Below are positions 8,896-17,803 of a DNA stretch of 64,000 nt, piece after piece (position 1 is the stretch's first letter; every line of letters starts with the position of its first letter). The stretch is taken from the NCBI GenBank assembly GCA_963724705.1, contig CAVRVS010000001.1, forward strand, positions 372,001 to 436,000. Reading direction: 5' to 3'. The notes under the pieces were generated by a model that saw nothing but the letters and a program-made list of their open reading frames with translations, did not search any database and was not told where the DNA came from. The translations under genes and the position numbers were made by a program. The DNA comes from DASQPR01 sp963724705 (lineage in GTDB: Bacteria; Actinomycetota; Actinomycetes; Mycobacteriales; Micromonosporaceae).

Positions 8896-9189
8896 CTAGA
8901 TCAACACGCCTGCCACGACTCTCATCAGCACGTACAGGATAAGCAGCAACACGAGGAACGCTATGTCGATGCTCACCGTACCAATACGCAACGGTGGGAT
9001 CACTCGCCTCAACGCATGAAGGGGCGGATCAGTGACGGTCCACACCAATTCGAGTGACGCCGCCGCTCCCCGACCAGGTCGCCACCGCCGGGCGTACTGA
9101 AGGACATACGTCAGCGCCAATCGGACGATGAGTAAGAGCAGGAGGAAGTACAGCACCAGGTAGAGGACTTGACCAATGATCGACTTCAT
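8896..9189 (-). CDS. yggT: YggT-family membrane protein
   Basis: This 97-residue YggT-family protein has two hydrophobic segments (about residues 5-30 and 70-95). They flank a conserved loop containing VTDPPLHALRRVIPP, the family hallmark Asp-Pro-Pro-Leu. Members are small integral membrane proteins next to sepF in Gram-positive bacteria. Their function is poorly defined; links to osmotic response and thylakoid biogenesis have been reported for relatives. Confidence 0.9.
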   Translation of the reverse strand: MKSIIGQVLYLVLYFLLLLLIVRLALTYVLQYARRWRPGRGAAASLELVWTVTDPPLHALRRVIPPLRIGTVSIDIAFLVLLLILYVLMRVVAGVLI

Positions 9190-9272
9190 GGCGTGCGGTC
9201 GGAGCCTCCGTGCGTCGGCGCCTGCGCTGGACTGCGAAGTGTCAGACAGCAGACAGATTTATCGTGGTGCCG

Positions 9273-9974
9273 TCAACTCCGGAAGAAGCCGCCCTCAGCG
9301 ATCTTCGCCTTGTCTTCGGCGGTGACCTGAATGTTCGCCGGCGACAGCAGGAACACCCGGTTCGTCACCCGCTCCATCGTACCCCGCAGGCCGAAGGCCA
9401 GGCCGGCGGCAAAGTCAACCAGTCGTTTCGCATCCGGCTCGGCCATGTCGGTGAGGTTCATGATGACCGGTACGCCGTCCCGGAAGTGCTCGCCGATCGC
9501 CCGCGCCTCGTTGTACGTGGTCGGGTGCAGCGTGGTGATCTGGTAGCGGCGGTCGTCGGCGGTGACCGGCGGCGCGATCCGTTGCGCCGGAACGGCTTCC
9601 GGCTCGGTCTGCCGCTCCGGCGCCAGGGCAAGGTTGTCGTGGGTCGGATAGGTTACGGCCGCCGACGCAGACGTCGTCGGAGTACGCGGCATCGGTCGTA
9701 CCGTGGTCGGCTCGGCGTCGCGCTGGTAGGCGCCGTGGTCGGCGCGCTCGATACGGTCGGCCCGCTCGCTTCGATCGGTGGCCACCCGCGCGGCGTCGCG
9801 CTCGGCGCGAGCCTCGGCGAGACGGTCGGCGACGCGAGCCCGGACCACGGCCGACGGGTCGGCGTCATCATCGGCGTAGTCGTCGTCGTAGCCGCGGTCG
9901 TCATATCCGTAGCCACGCTCGTCGTCGTCCTCGATCAGGCCGAGCCACACGCCCGCCTTGCGCAGTGCACTCAC
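9273..9974 (-). CDS. sepF: SepF, FtsZ membrane anchor and polymer organiser
   Basis: SepF polymerises into rings or arcs that bundle FtsZ filaments and tether them to the membrane through an amphipathic N-terminal helix. The conserved core lies in about residues 140-225 (ITTLHPTTYNEARAIGEHFR, PVIMNLTDM, RVTNRVFLLSP). A long acidic, Tyr/Asp-rich linker precedes it. I chose the GTG at 9974: it follows AAGAGGGATGGC and places the helix SALRKAGVWLGL at the extreme N-terminus, as membrane targeting requires. An ATG 15 codons upstream (10019) is the alternative. In many actinobacteria SepF is the essential FtsZ anchor, since FtsA is absent. Confidence 0.93.
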   Translation of the reverse strand: MSALRKAGVWLGLIEDDDERGYGYDDRGYDDDYADDDADPSAVVRARVADRLAEARAERDAARVATDRSERADRIERADHGAYQRDAEPTTVRPMPRTPTTSASAAVTYPTHDNLALAPERQTEPEAVPAQRIAPPVTADDRRYQITTLHPTTYNEARAIGEHFRDGVPVIMNLTDMAEPDAKRLVDFAAGLAFGLRGTMERVTNRVFLLSPANIQVTAEDKAKIAEGGFFRS

Positions 9975-10165
9975 GCCATCCCTCTTCTCGCCCCGTGTGG
10001 CGGTGCCGCCCGACGGCATGCCACGTCCCCTGCGTGATTGGCGTTTTGCGGTCCATCACGCAATTACCGGTCGATAGATCTGATTGTTGTTGTATGCCGG
10101 GCCCGCCGCTTATTCACCATGCGATGCCCTAAACAACATCGGTGTAATTCGCTGTCCGATCGAGG

Positions 10166-10975
10166 CTACCCCAGCTTCGGACGCATGCCGAGTAACGCGC
10201 TGCCTACCCGTACGTGTGTCGCGCCCCGCGCGATGGCCGGTTCAAGATCGTTGCTCATGCCCGCCGACAACGACGTCGCTCCCGGGTACGTCGTCCGTAG
10301 CCGTTCGGACTCGGCGGCCAAGACGTCGAAGGCGGCTTCCGCCGACATGCCGAGCGGGGCCACCGCCATCAATCCGGCGAGTCGCAACGCGGGCTGGCCG
10401 GCGACCGCCTCAGCGATGACCGGCACCTCGTCGGCCAACGCACCGCCGCGCGCGATGTCGCCGTCGATGCTCAGCTGCACGAAAACTTCAAGGGGTGCGA
10501 GCCCGGTCGCCTCGCGCGACTTGCCGAGCACGTCGACCAGGCGTACCCGGTCCACCGAATGCACGGCATACGCATAGCCGGCGACCGCCCGTGCCTTATT
10601 GCGCTGCAACTGGCCGACGTGATGCCAACGGACCTCGATGCCGGCCGCCGCGATCTCGGCCACCTTTGGCGCCGCCTCCTGCTCGCGGTTCTCGCCGATG
10701 TCACGCACGCCCAGCGAGGCCAGGTGGGCGACGTCCGTGGCCGGATAGGTCTTGGTTACCGCGACGAGAGTGATCTCGGACGGATCACGTCCGGCCGTCG
10801 CACAGGCTGATCCGATGCGGGCCCGCAGTCGCTCCAGGCTCGCGCCGATCTCGGCCGTGCGGGCCTCCGCGCCGTTGCCGGCGCCTGCTGTCGCTGCCCC
10901 GATGATCGATCTCCCCAGGAATTCTTGGTTGCCGCCGACAGCGGCCGCGACACCACCCGGCGCCCCTATCGTCAA
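10166..10975 (-). CDS. yggS: YggS/PLPBP-family pyridoxal-phosphate homeostasis protein
   Basis: This is a fold-type III PLP protein without known catalytic activity, thought to buffer free pyridoxal phosphate. The PLP lysine lies in LVAVTKTYP. Other conserved parts are GENREQEA, WHHVGQLQRNK, the MAVAPLG segment and SAGMSNDLEPAI near the phosphate site. The length of 269 includes about 35 extra Gly/Ala-rich N-terminal residues. The only in-frame start is a TTG at 10975, just 10 bases after the ftsZ stop, so translation is probably coupled to ftsZ. A ylmD/laccase-like gene, normally found between ftsZ and yggS, is missing here. Confidence 0.9.
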   Translation of the reverse strand: MTIGAPGGVAAAVGGNQEFLGRSIIGAATAGAGNGAEARTAEIGASLERLRARIGSACATAGRDPSEITLVAVTKTYPATDVAHLASLGVRDIGENREQEAAPKVAEIAAAGIEVRWHHVGQLQRNKARAVAGYAYAVHSVDRVRLVDVLGKSREATGLAPLEVFVQLSIDGDIARGGALADEVPVIAEAVAGQPALRLAGLMAVAPLGMSAEAAFDVLAAESERLRTTYPGATSLSAGMSNDLEPAIARGATHVRVGSALLGMRPKLG

Positions 10976-10985
10976 CCAGATCGAG

Positions 10986-12110
10986 TCAGGCGCCGTTCTT
11001 CAGAAAATCCGGTACATCGACATCATCGAACAACACGCGGCGCGGTGTCTGCGCGCTCACCGTCGGTCGGGGCGATCCGCCGTTCGCGCCAACCGTGCTC
11101 GCGTCCGTGCCAACCGAGGTTGTGACCGATGCCTTGCGGGACTCGGCCGGCTTGTACGCGGGCGTTCCACCGTCGAACCCGGCCGCGATCACGGTCACGC
11201 GGACCTCGTCGCCGAGCGCATCGTCGATGACGGCGCCGAAGATGATGTTTGCATCCGGATGTGCCGCGTCCGTCACCAGCTGCGCCGCATCGTTGATCTC
11301 GAACAGGCCGAGGTCGGAGCCGCCGGCGATCGACAGCAGCACGCCGCGGGCGCCGTCCATGCTCTGCTCCAGCAGCGGGCTGGAGATCGCCGCCTCGGCT
11401 GCCTCGACGGCGCGGTTGTCGCCGCGAGCGCTGCCGATGCCCATCAGTGCGCTGCCAGCACCACTCATGACGCTCTTTACATCGGCGAAGTCCAGGTTGA
11501 TCAGACCGGGCGTCGTGATCAGATCGGTGATCCCCTGTACGCCGGAGAGCAGCACCTGGTCGGCCTGCCGGAACGCGTCCATCATGCTGATGCTGCGGTC
11601 GCCGAGCGCCAGCAGTCGATCGTTCGGGATGACGATCAATGTGTCGCACTGGTTGCGCAGCTCCTCGATGCCCACCTCGGCCTGCACCTGGCGGCGCTTG
11701 CCCTCGAAGGAGAACGGGCGCGTGACAACGCCAATGGTCAGCGCGCCGATCTTGCGCGCGATGTTGCCGACCACGGGCGCGCCGCCGGTGCCGGTGCCGC
11801 CACCCTCGCCGCACGTTACGAACACCATGTCGGCGCCCTTGAGCACCTCTTCGATCTCGTCCTTGTGATCCTCGGCGGCGCTGTGGCCGACCTCGGGGTT
11901 GGCGCCGGCGCCGAGACCGCGAGTCAGTTCGCGCCCGACGTCGAGCTTGACGTCGGCGTCGCTCATGAGCAGCGCCTGGGCGTCGGTGTTGATGGCGATG
12001 AACTCGACGCCCTTGAGCCCGACCTCGATCATCCGGTTCACGGCGTTGACTCCGCCGCCGCCGATGCCGACGACCTTGATGACCGCCAGGTAGTTGTGCG
12101 GAGGTGTCAT
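10986..12110 (-). CDS. ftsZ: Cell division GTPase FtsZ
   Basis: FtsZ is the tubulin-like GTPase that forms the division ring. The 374 residues include the N-terminal glycine motif VGIGGGGVNAV (about 14-24), the tubulin signature GEGGGTGTGGAP at 101-112, and the synergy-loop region NLDFADVK. The C-terminal peptide DVPDFLKNGA is the expected docking tail for partners such as SepF. Residue 100, just before the signature, is Cys where Ala is usual. I chose the ATG at 12110 because homologues start with MTPPHNYLAVIKVVGIG. The frame is open to 12194, but that extension would run across the hairpin. Confidence 0.97.
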   Translation of the reverse strand: MTPPHNYLAVIKVVGIGGGGVNAVNRMIEVGLKGVEFIAINTDAQALLMSDADVKLDVGRELTRGLGAGANPEVGHSAAEDHKDEIEEVLKGADMVFVTCGEGGGTGTGGAPVVGNIARKIGALTIGVVTRPFSFEGKRRQVQAEVGIEELRNQCDTLIVIPNDRLLALGDRSISMMDAFRQADQVLLSGVQGITDLITTPGLINLDFADVKSVMSGAGSALMGIGSARGDNRAVEAAEAAISSPLLEQSMDGARGVLLSIAGGSDLGLFEINDAAQLVTDAAHPDANIIFGAVIDDALGDEVRVTVIAAGFDGGTPAYKPAESRKASVTTSVGTDASTVGANGGSPRPTVSAQTPRRVLFDDVDVPDFLKNGA

Positions 12111-12151
12111 CCCCGTCCTTCCCTCTAACCACTCGCGGCCAGGTAGATCGC

Positions 12152-12201
12152 GAGGGTGAGGAAAACCCTCACCCTCTACTAGAGACTTAGACATATGTCA
12201 A
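12152..12201 (-). promoter_or_regulatory. ftsZ promoter candidate and 5' leader hairpin
   Basis: Upstream of ftsZ on the gene strand, TTGACA (12201-12196) is followed 17 bases later by TAGAGG (12178-12173), a plausible though weak sigma-70-type pair. Overlapping its downstream edge is a perfect 10-bp inverted repeat GAGGGTGAGG/CCTCACCCTC (12152-12161 and 12167-12176) with a 5-base loop. There is no T-run, so it is unlikely to be an ordinary terminator. It would lie at the 5' end of the ftsZ transcript or overlap the promoter. Confidence 0.5.
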
Positions 12202-12378
12202 CAACTGCCCCTCTGGGCAAGGTATGCAACGCTTCGCCGCTAACCAAGGACCTTGTCCGGCGTGTCGCCGCCGGACCGGCCCTGGAATGCCAAAACGCGG
12301 CCACCCCACATCCCCGGGGGCTCCGCGGGCGATGACTGCGATCCGGAGCTCAGCGGAGGGCGACTACGGTCGGTGCGC

Positions 12379-13194
12379 TCATTGGACGGTGACGACATTC
12401 GGGGCGCTGACGTCGATGACCCGGCCGGATCGACCGAGCAACGACGCCGCCACCCGTGCTTTCGTCGCGTTGTCGGTCGCGTCTCCCCACACGATCTCGC
12501 GCCCGCCGGTCAGGATGAGCTGGATCTCGACTGGCGTCAGTGCACTGACATGGTCCACTTTGTCGCGCAGGTCCGGCGGCAGCGATGCCAGCACGGCGAG
12601 CGCACCGATGGTGCTCGGATCGTGCGGGCCGGGGTTCGTCAAATCGACCACGACGACGCCGCCCGGCACGCTGCCGACCGTACGGAAGGCCACGCCGCTC
12701 GCGTCCACAAGCCGGTACGACGTCGGCGTCTTGGCCGCGGCCGTGGTGCCGGAGCCGGAGCCGGAAGCGACCGCTGCGGGAACGGCAGCGACCGGTGTCC
12801 GCAGCCGTACGTCGATGACGACCGTCGACGGCAGGCGCCGGGATACGTCCGCGTGCGCCACGCCGACCAGGCCCTCGACGCGATGGGCGACCGCGGCGGT
12901 ATCGACGCCGAGGAACGGTTCGCCCGCTCGCACCGCGGCCGCCGTACGGATGTCCGTCGTGCTCACGAACCCGGCGCCCCGTACCTCGATGTGCGAGACA
13001 CCGAGCAGCGACGTGCCGAAGCCGACGTAGCCGAGCCCGGCCACCACGACGAGCACGATCGCGATCACGATCAGCGGCCGGGCACTGCGCCAACGGCGAG
13101 CCCGCGCCCGGGCGTTGAAGCGGCGCACCGACGGTGGGATCGCCGTAGCCGTGGCACGAACCAGCCGCCAGCGTCGGGTGCCCGGATCGATCAC
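12379..13194 (-). CDS. ftsQ: Divisome protein FtsQ (POTRA domain)
   Basis: FtsQ is a bitopic divisome protein linking FtsL/FtsB to the rest of the complex. After a basic cytoplasmic tail comes one membrane segment (PLIVIAIVLVVVAGLGYVGF, about residues 42-61). A POTRA domain follows with SHIEVRGAGFVSTTDI, then a beta domain with the WGDATDNATKARV segment typical of FtsQ. I chose the GTG at 13194, 10 bases after the murC stop with a GAGG box. The frame is open to 13395, but that part is antisense-like and overlaps murC. Length is 271 residues, normal for the family. Confidence 0.93.
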   Translation of the reverse strand: MIDPGTRRWRLVRATATAIPPSVRRFNARARARRWRSARPLIVIAIVLVVVAGLGYVGFGTSLLGVSHIEVRGAGFVSTTDIRTAAAVRAGEPFLGVDTAAVAHRVEGLVGVAHADVSRRLPSTVVIDVRLRTPVAAVPAAVASGSGSGTTAAAKTPTSYRLVDASGVAFRTVGSVPGGVVVVDLTNPGPHDPSTIGALAVLASLPPDLRDKVDHVSALTPVEIQLILTGGREIVWGDATDNATKARVAASLLGRSGRVIDVSAPNVVTVQ

Positions 13195-13204
13195 CGCCGG
13201 CGCC

Positions 13205-14761
13205 TCAGGCGATCGGTTCCGACGGTGTTTCGGCGGCGTGCCGGGGTGCGTACGGCCGGGCCGGCTCGCCGGCGGATCCGCCGTTGCCGTTGGGTCCGTC
13301 GTCCCCGGGACCGAAGCCGCCCGGTCCACCGCCACTGTCCTCACCGGGACCATTGCCGCCGGCGTGCTCGGCAAGCGCGGACACGAGCTGATCACCCATC
13401 AACGAGATCGGCGGCGCCCCCATCGTTACCACTACGTCACCGCGTCGCGCCCGGCGCAGAACCTCGCGTGGCACCTCGTCCCAGATCGGGACGAAGACCT
13501 TGTGCCGGGAGGCGAGGTCGACGGCGGCGGTCAGCGCGACTCCGCCCTCCCCCGGACCGCGATGCTCGCCGGGCCCGAACACCTCCAGAATCACGGCCTG
13601 GTCGGCGAGGGCCAGCGCGGTGGCGATCTCGGCCTGGAAGTCGCGGGTGCGATACATCCGGTACGGCTGGAAGACGACGATCAGCTGCCCGTCGCCGGCG
13701 ACGTCCCGCAGCGTCTCGAGCGCGGCAGTCATCGAGGTCGGGTGGTAGGCGTATTCGTCGAAGACCCGTACGCCACCGGCGGTGCCTTTGAGTTCGAAGC
13801 GGCGCCGTACGCCCGGGAAGCCGGCCAGCGCCTCGACGATCGTGTCGATGTCGACGCCCAGCTTGGCCGCCGTCAATACGGCCGCGGCCGAGTTCAGGGC
13901 GAGATAGCGACCGGGTACCGGCAACGTGATCTCGCCGAGCGGCTCGCCGTCGAGCGTGGCCAGGTAGCGGGTGCCGGTGCCGGCCGTGACCAACTCGGTC
14001 AACCGCAGGTTCGCGTCGGGCGCCTCGCCATAGGTGTAGACCGTCTGCCCGGCCGCACGCGCCTGCGTTGTCAGCTCCCGGGTGCCCTCGTTGTCGGTGC
14101 ACGTGACGACGAAGCCGTCGGCGGCGGTCAACGCAGCGAATTCGGCGAACGCGTCCCGCAGCCCGGCCAGGTCGCCGTACGTGTTCAGATGGTCGGCGTC
14201 GATGTTCGTGATGATCGCGACGTACGGCCGGTAGCGCAGGAACGACCGGTCGCTCTCGTCGGCCTCCACGACGAACAGCTCGCCGGTGCCGTGGTGGCCG
14301 TTCGAGCCGGCCTCGGAAATCTCGCCGCCGATGACGAACGACGGGTCGAGGCTCGCGTGTTGCAACACCCACGTGGTCATCGACGTGGTGGTCGTCTTGC
14401 CGTGTGTCCCCGCGACCGCGATCGCGCGTCGACCGGCCATGGCGGCCGCGAGCGCCTCGGACCGGTGCAGCACGCGCAATCCGCGCCGGCGCGCTTCGAC
14501 AATCTCCAGGTGGTCGTCCGGAATCGCGGTCGAGTAGACGACAGTGTCGACGCCGTCCAGATTCGACGCTTGGTGCGTCATGTGAATCGTGCCGCCCAGT
14601 GCCCGCAGCCCGGCGAGCGTCGGCCACTCACGCAACTCGCTGCCGGTGACCGGGATGCCGCGGGTGAGCAGGAGCCGTGCCAGGCCGCCCATGCCGACCC
14701 CGCCGACGCCGATCAGATGGACGGTGCCCAGATCCTCGGCCGTGAGCATGTCCGCCTTCAT
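13205..14761 (-). CDS. murC: UDP-N-acetylmuramate-L-alanine ligase MurC
   Basis: MurC adds the first amino acid, L-alanine, to UDP-MurNAc with ATP in the cytoplasm. Seen directly: the UDP-binding GVGGVGMGG loop at residues 19-26, the ATP P-loop GTHGKTTTT at 118-126, the EADESDRSFL segment and NIDADHLN. The last 50 residues are a Gly/Pro/Asn-rich tail not needed for catalysis. Its gene is followed closely by ftsQ. 518 residues is slightly longer than usual because of the tail. Confidence 0.96.
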   Translation of the reverse strand: MKADMLTAEDLGTVHLIGVGGVGMGGLARLLLTRGIPVTGSELREWPTLAGLRALGGTIHMTHQASNLDGVDTVVYSTAIPDDHLEIVEARRRGLRVLHRSEALAAAMAGRRAIAVAGTHGKTTTTSMTTWVLQHASLDPSFVIGGEISEAGSNGHHGTGELFVVEADESDRSFLRYRPYVAIITNIDADHLNTYGDLAGLRDAFAEFAALTAADGFVVTCTDNEGTRELTTQARAAGQTVYTYGEAPDANLRLTELVTAGTGTRYLATLDGEPLGEITLPVPGRYLALNSAAAVLTAAKLGVDIDTIVEALAGFPGVRRRFELKGTAGGVRVFDEYAYHPTSMTAALETLRDVAGDGQLIVVFQPYRMYRTRDFQAEIATALALADQAVILEVFGPGEHRGPGEGGVALTAAVDLASRHKVFVPIWDEVPREVLRRARRGDVVVTMGAPPISLMGDQLVSALAEHAGGNGPGEDSGGGPGGFGPGDDGPNGNGGSAGEPARPYAPRHAAETPSEPIA

Positions 14762-14843
14762 ACCCCCACCAACGTCATCTAGCCATCATCCCTGACTCAT
14801 CATGCCCGACTCATTGCTCTAACCGTGCCCACCAGGCCGGCGC

Positions 14844-14920
14844 GTCAGCGCGAAGGCCCTGCGCAGCAGTCAGCGCCAAGGCCCCGCGACAGCAGTCAGC
14901 GCGAAGGCCCCGCGGCAGCG
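14844..14920 (-). repeat. Three tandem 25-26 bp repeats across the murG stop
   Basis: Three imperfect copies of a unit beginning GTCAGCGCGAAGGCCCCGCG follow each other (starts at 14844, 14869 and 14895 on the plus strand). The third copy holds the last codons and stop of murG; the other two fill the murG-murC gap. Confidence 0.7.
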
Positions 14921-16014
14921 GCTTCGTACATGAACGACCGCAGCGCCTCGTCGCCGTCGCGGCGGCCGTACGACGCGGCACCCGAACTCATCTTCGCCAG
15001 CGCCACCCGATCGTGCGCCAAGCCGATGATGTTCTGCTCGATCCACGCCGAGGTGAGTTCGCTGTTGTCGACGATGATTCCACCACCGCGCTCGACGAGC
15101 GGCAGCGCGTTTCGTCGCTGTTCACCGTTTCCGTACGGCAATGGCACATAGATGGCGGGCATGCCGACCGCCGCCGTTTCCGCGCATGTCATCGCACCGC
15201 CGCGGCACAACGTGAGGTCAGCCGCCGCATACCCCAGTTCCATCTCCTCGATGAACTTCACCGTCACGTACGGCGACGGCAGGTCGTTCGGGATCTCCAC
15301 CCACTCGTTGCGCGCACCGATCACGTGCAGCACCTGAATGCCGGCGGACGTGATCGCCTTGGCGGCACCGGCCATCGCGAGATTGATCGCCCGCGCACCC
15401 TGCGACGCGCCGAACACGAACAGTGTCGGCAGGTGCGGGTGTAACCCGAAATGCGCGCGGGCCTCCTGCTGCCGCGCCTGCCGGTGCAGCGTCGAGATCG
15501 AGGTGCGCAGCGGGACACCGGTCACCCGGGCATGCCGCAGCGATTCGACCTGCTCGACCTGGTACGGGAAGCCGACGGCAACGTTCTTGGTGAATCGCAT
15601 GCCCATCTTGTTGGCCACACCCGGTGGCACGTTCACTTCGTGGATCACGGTCGGGGTGTGTCGGCGCCACGCCGCGAGATAACCGGGCACCGACACGTAC
15701 CCACCGAAACCGACCACAATGTCGGCCTCGACCTCGTCCATCACCTTGCGTGCGGCGCGCGTAGACCGGACCATGCGGTCGGGCGTGCGGACGAGGTTCA
15801 TGTTGATCGATCGCGGCAGCTGGAACGCCGGCACCAGCCGCAGGTCATAGCCGCGCGGCGGGATGATCTCGTTCTCCAGGCCGCGCGGGGTGCCGAGGCA
15901 GGTGATGCGCAGCGACGGGTCGTGACGGCGTAGGCAGTCGGCGAACGCCAGCAGCGGGTAGATGTGCCCACCGGTTCCGCCGCCCGCGAGCACCACCGAC
16001 CGCACCTGCCCCAT
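14896..16014 (-). CDS. murG: UDP-GlcNAc:lipid I N-acetylglucosaminyltransferase MurG
   Basis: MurG transfers GlcNAc to lipid I, producing lipid II on the inner face of the membrane. The GT-B fold markers are present: the N-terminal glycine loop LAGGGTGGHIYP (about residues 9-20), GFGGYVSVP near residue 103, HEVNVPPG, and the donor-site region CRGGAMTCAE with PLPYGNGEQ. 372 residues is normal. The ATG overlaps the ftsW stop (TGATG), so the lipid II flippase/polymerase neighbour and MurG are made together. Confidence 0.96.
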   Translation of the reverse strand: MGQVRSVVLAGGGTGGHIYPLLAFADCLRRHDPSLRITCLGTPRGLENEIIPPRGYDLRLVPAFQLPRSINMNLVRTPDRMVRSTRAARKVMDEVEADIVVGFGGYVSVPGYLAAWRRHTPTVIHEVNVPPGVANKMGMRFTKNVAVGFPYQVEQVESLRHARVTGVPLRTSISTLHRQARQQEARAHFGLHPHLPTLFVFGASQGARAINLAMAGAAKAITSAGIQVLHVIGARNEWVEIPNDLPSPYVTVKFIEEMELGYAAADLTLCRGGAMTCAETAAVGMPAIYVPLPYGNGEQRRNALPLVERGGGIIVDNSELTSAWIEQNIIGLAHDRVALAKMSSGAASYGRRDGDEALRSFMYEAAAAGPSR

Positions 16015-17774
16015 CAGCCTCTCCTCACCCGTCGTCCGGCGCGTCCGACGCGCGTGTCCCCACGCATCATGCCTGGCGGCACGGCGCCGGTCACAGGCGG
16101 CTCGCGCTCATCGGTCTTCCCGGCGCGGGCCGCCGATGCGTAGCACAGCCGCGAGACGCATGTCACCTGAGCACTGCGGTCACGCGGCGTGGTCGGGCGG
16201 CCGGCGGCGCCGTCGCGCGATTTCGAGACACCACGGGTACGCCCGGCCGCCCGGCCGCCGCGGTCGTCGGTCGGAAGCGCCCCCGAACGCGGAGGTTGCG
16301 GGCGCCGCGGACGTGGTGGCGCGATGCGGGCCTGATCCCGCTTCGGTCGGTCGATCGCCGTGGGCGGCTTCGGTCCGGCGCGACGCGGCCGAGGACCCGC
16401 TGCAGCGTCAGCGCCCGGCAACGCCGGCAGCGGGGCCCAGATCAGTCGTACCCATCGATCGGGCGGGCGGGCGTTGAGAGCGCGCGCTGCATCCGGCTCG
16501 GCCCGCGCGAACGACGCCAGCACGCCGATCGCGGCCAGCACGACGACGAGCGCGGAACCACCGTCGGAGATGAACGGCAACGGCAGGCCGGTGATCGGCA
16601 GGATGCCGATCACCCCACCGATGTTGATCGTGGCCTGGCCAACGAGCCAGGTCGTGATGCCGGCGGCCGCGATGCGGCGGAACGGGTCGGCCGAGCGGCG
16701 GGCGATCCGGAAGCCGGTGTAGGCGAGAACACCGAGCAGCGCGAGCACGACGAAGCAGCCGACGACGCCGAGTTCCTCGGCGATCAGCGCGAAGATGAAG
16801 TCGTTGTGGGCGTTGGGTAGGCGCCCCCATTTCAGGTGGCCCTGGCCGAGCCCGACACCGAACCAACCGCCGTTGGCGATCGCGTAGCGGCCCTCTAACG
16901 CCTGGTAGCACGGATTGTTCGGGTCGCTCACATTGCATTTCGCCGGGGACGCCAGGAAGCCGGTCAGTCGCTGCACCCGGTAGCTCTGGACGAGCACGAG
17001 CGGGATGATCCCGGCGATGCCGACCACGCTCAGCCAGCCGAATACGCGCAGGCGCACGCCGGCGGCGTACATGAGGCCGACCAGGAGGATGGCCATGCAG
17101 ATCATCGTTCCGAGGTCGCCGTAGCCGACGAGAAGCAGCATCAACACGGCGCCGGGTACGAGGTTGCCGGCGATGTCGCGGAAGCGCTTCTCGGTGTTTC
17201 CGGCCTGCGCCAGGACGCCGGCGCCCCACAGTGCCAGCGCCAGCTTGCCCAGCTCGGACGGCTGCATCTGCACCGGACCGAGGTACAGCCACAGGTCGTC
17301 GACGCGGATCGGGCCGAATCGCGGTGAGCCGAGCGCTCCGACGCTGACCAGACCTTGGGCCAGGTCCTGGATGCCGACGAGGAGCAGCGCGACGGCCATC
17401 AACGGACGGGCGACGGCGTGATACGTACGCACCGGCAGCCGCTGGGTGAACCAGAACGCCACGAGACCGATCAACGCGTACACGGCCTGCCGCGTCACCG
17501 ACGCGTACGGATTGCCGCTGGTCACGTACGCCTCGACGCTCGTCGCCGAGAAGACCATGACGAGACCGATCACGAGCAGCAGGCCGGAGGTCGCTAGCAG
17601 TAGGTAGTAGGACGAGAGCGGCCGGGCGAGCAAGCCACGCAGCGCGGCGAGCGGGTCGTGTGCGAGAGCTTTTGGAGTGGCCGGCCGTCCATGCGGGACC
17701 GGCCGCGCAACCGGTGCCACAGTCTCGGTCTCCACGCGGCGCCTCCTCGGTCCCGTCGGCGTGGTTGCGATCAC
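16014..17774 (-). CDS. ftsW: Septal peptidoglycan glycosyltransferase FtsW
   Basis: FtsW is a SEDS-family polymerase that joins lipid II into glycan strands at the septum together with FtsI. About ten membrane segments lie between residues 55 and 425. Family motifs seen are QPSELGKLALALW, GGWFGVGLGQG, HNDFIFALIAEELG and LPLPFISDGGSALV. Both ends are extended: about 50 residues at the N-terminus and about 150 Arg/Pro-rich residues at the C-terminus. The total of 586 exceeds the common 400-450. It is followed by murG with a one-base overlap. Confidence 0.95.
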   Translation of the reverse strand: MIATTPTGPRRRRVETETVAPVARPVPHGRPATPKALAHDPLAALRGLLARPLSSYYLLLATSGLLLVIGLVMVFSATSVEAYVTSGNPYASVTRQAVYALIGLVAFWFTQRLPVRTYHAVARPLMAVALLLVGIQDLAQGLVSVGALGSPRFGPIRVDDLWLYLGPVQMQPSELGKLALALWGAGVLAQAGNTEKRFRDIAGNLVPGAVLMLLLVGYGDLGTMICMAILLVGLMYAAGVRLRVFGWLSVVGIAGIIPLVLVQSYRVQRLTGFLASPAKCNVSDPNNPCYQALEGRYAIANGGWFGVGLGQGHLKWGRLPNAHNDFIFALIAEELGVVGCFVVLALLGVLAYTGFRIARRSADPFRRIAAAGITTWLVGQATINIGGVIGILPITGLPLPFISDGGSALVVVLAAIGVLASFARAEPDAARALNARPPDRWVRLIWAPLPALPGADAAAGPRPRRAGPKPPTAIDRPKRDQARIAPPRPRRPQPPRSGALPTDDRGGRAAGRTRGVSKSRDGAAGRPTTPRDRSAQVTCVSRLCYASAARAGKTDEREPPVTGAVPPGMMRGDTRVGRAGRRVRRG

Positions 17775-17803
17775 CGATCGGTGACCGACAACCGTGATTG
17801 ACG

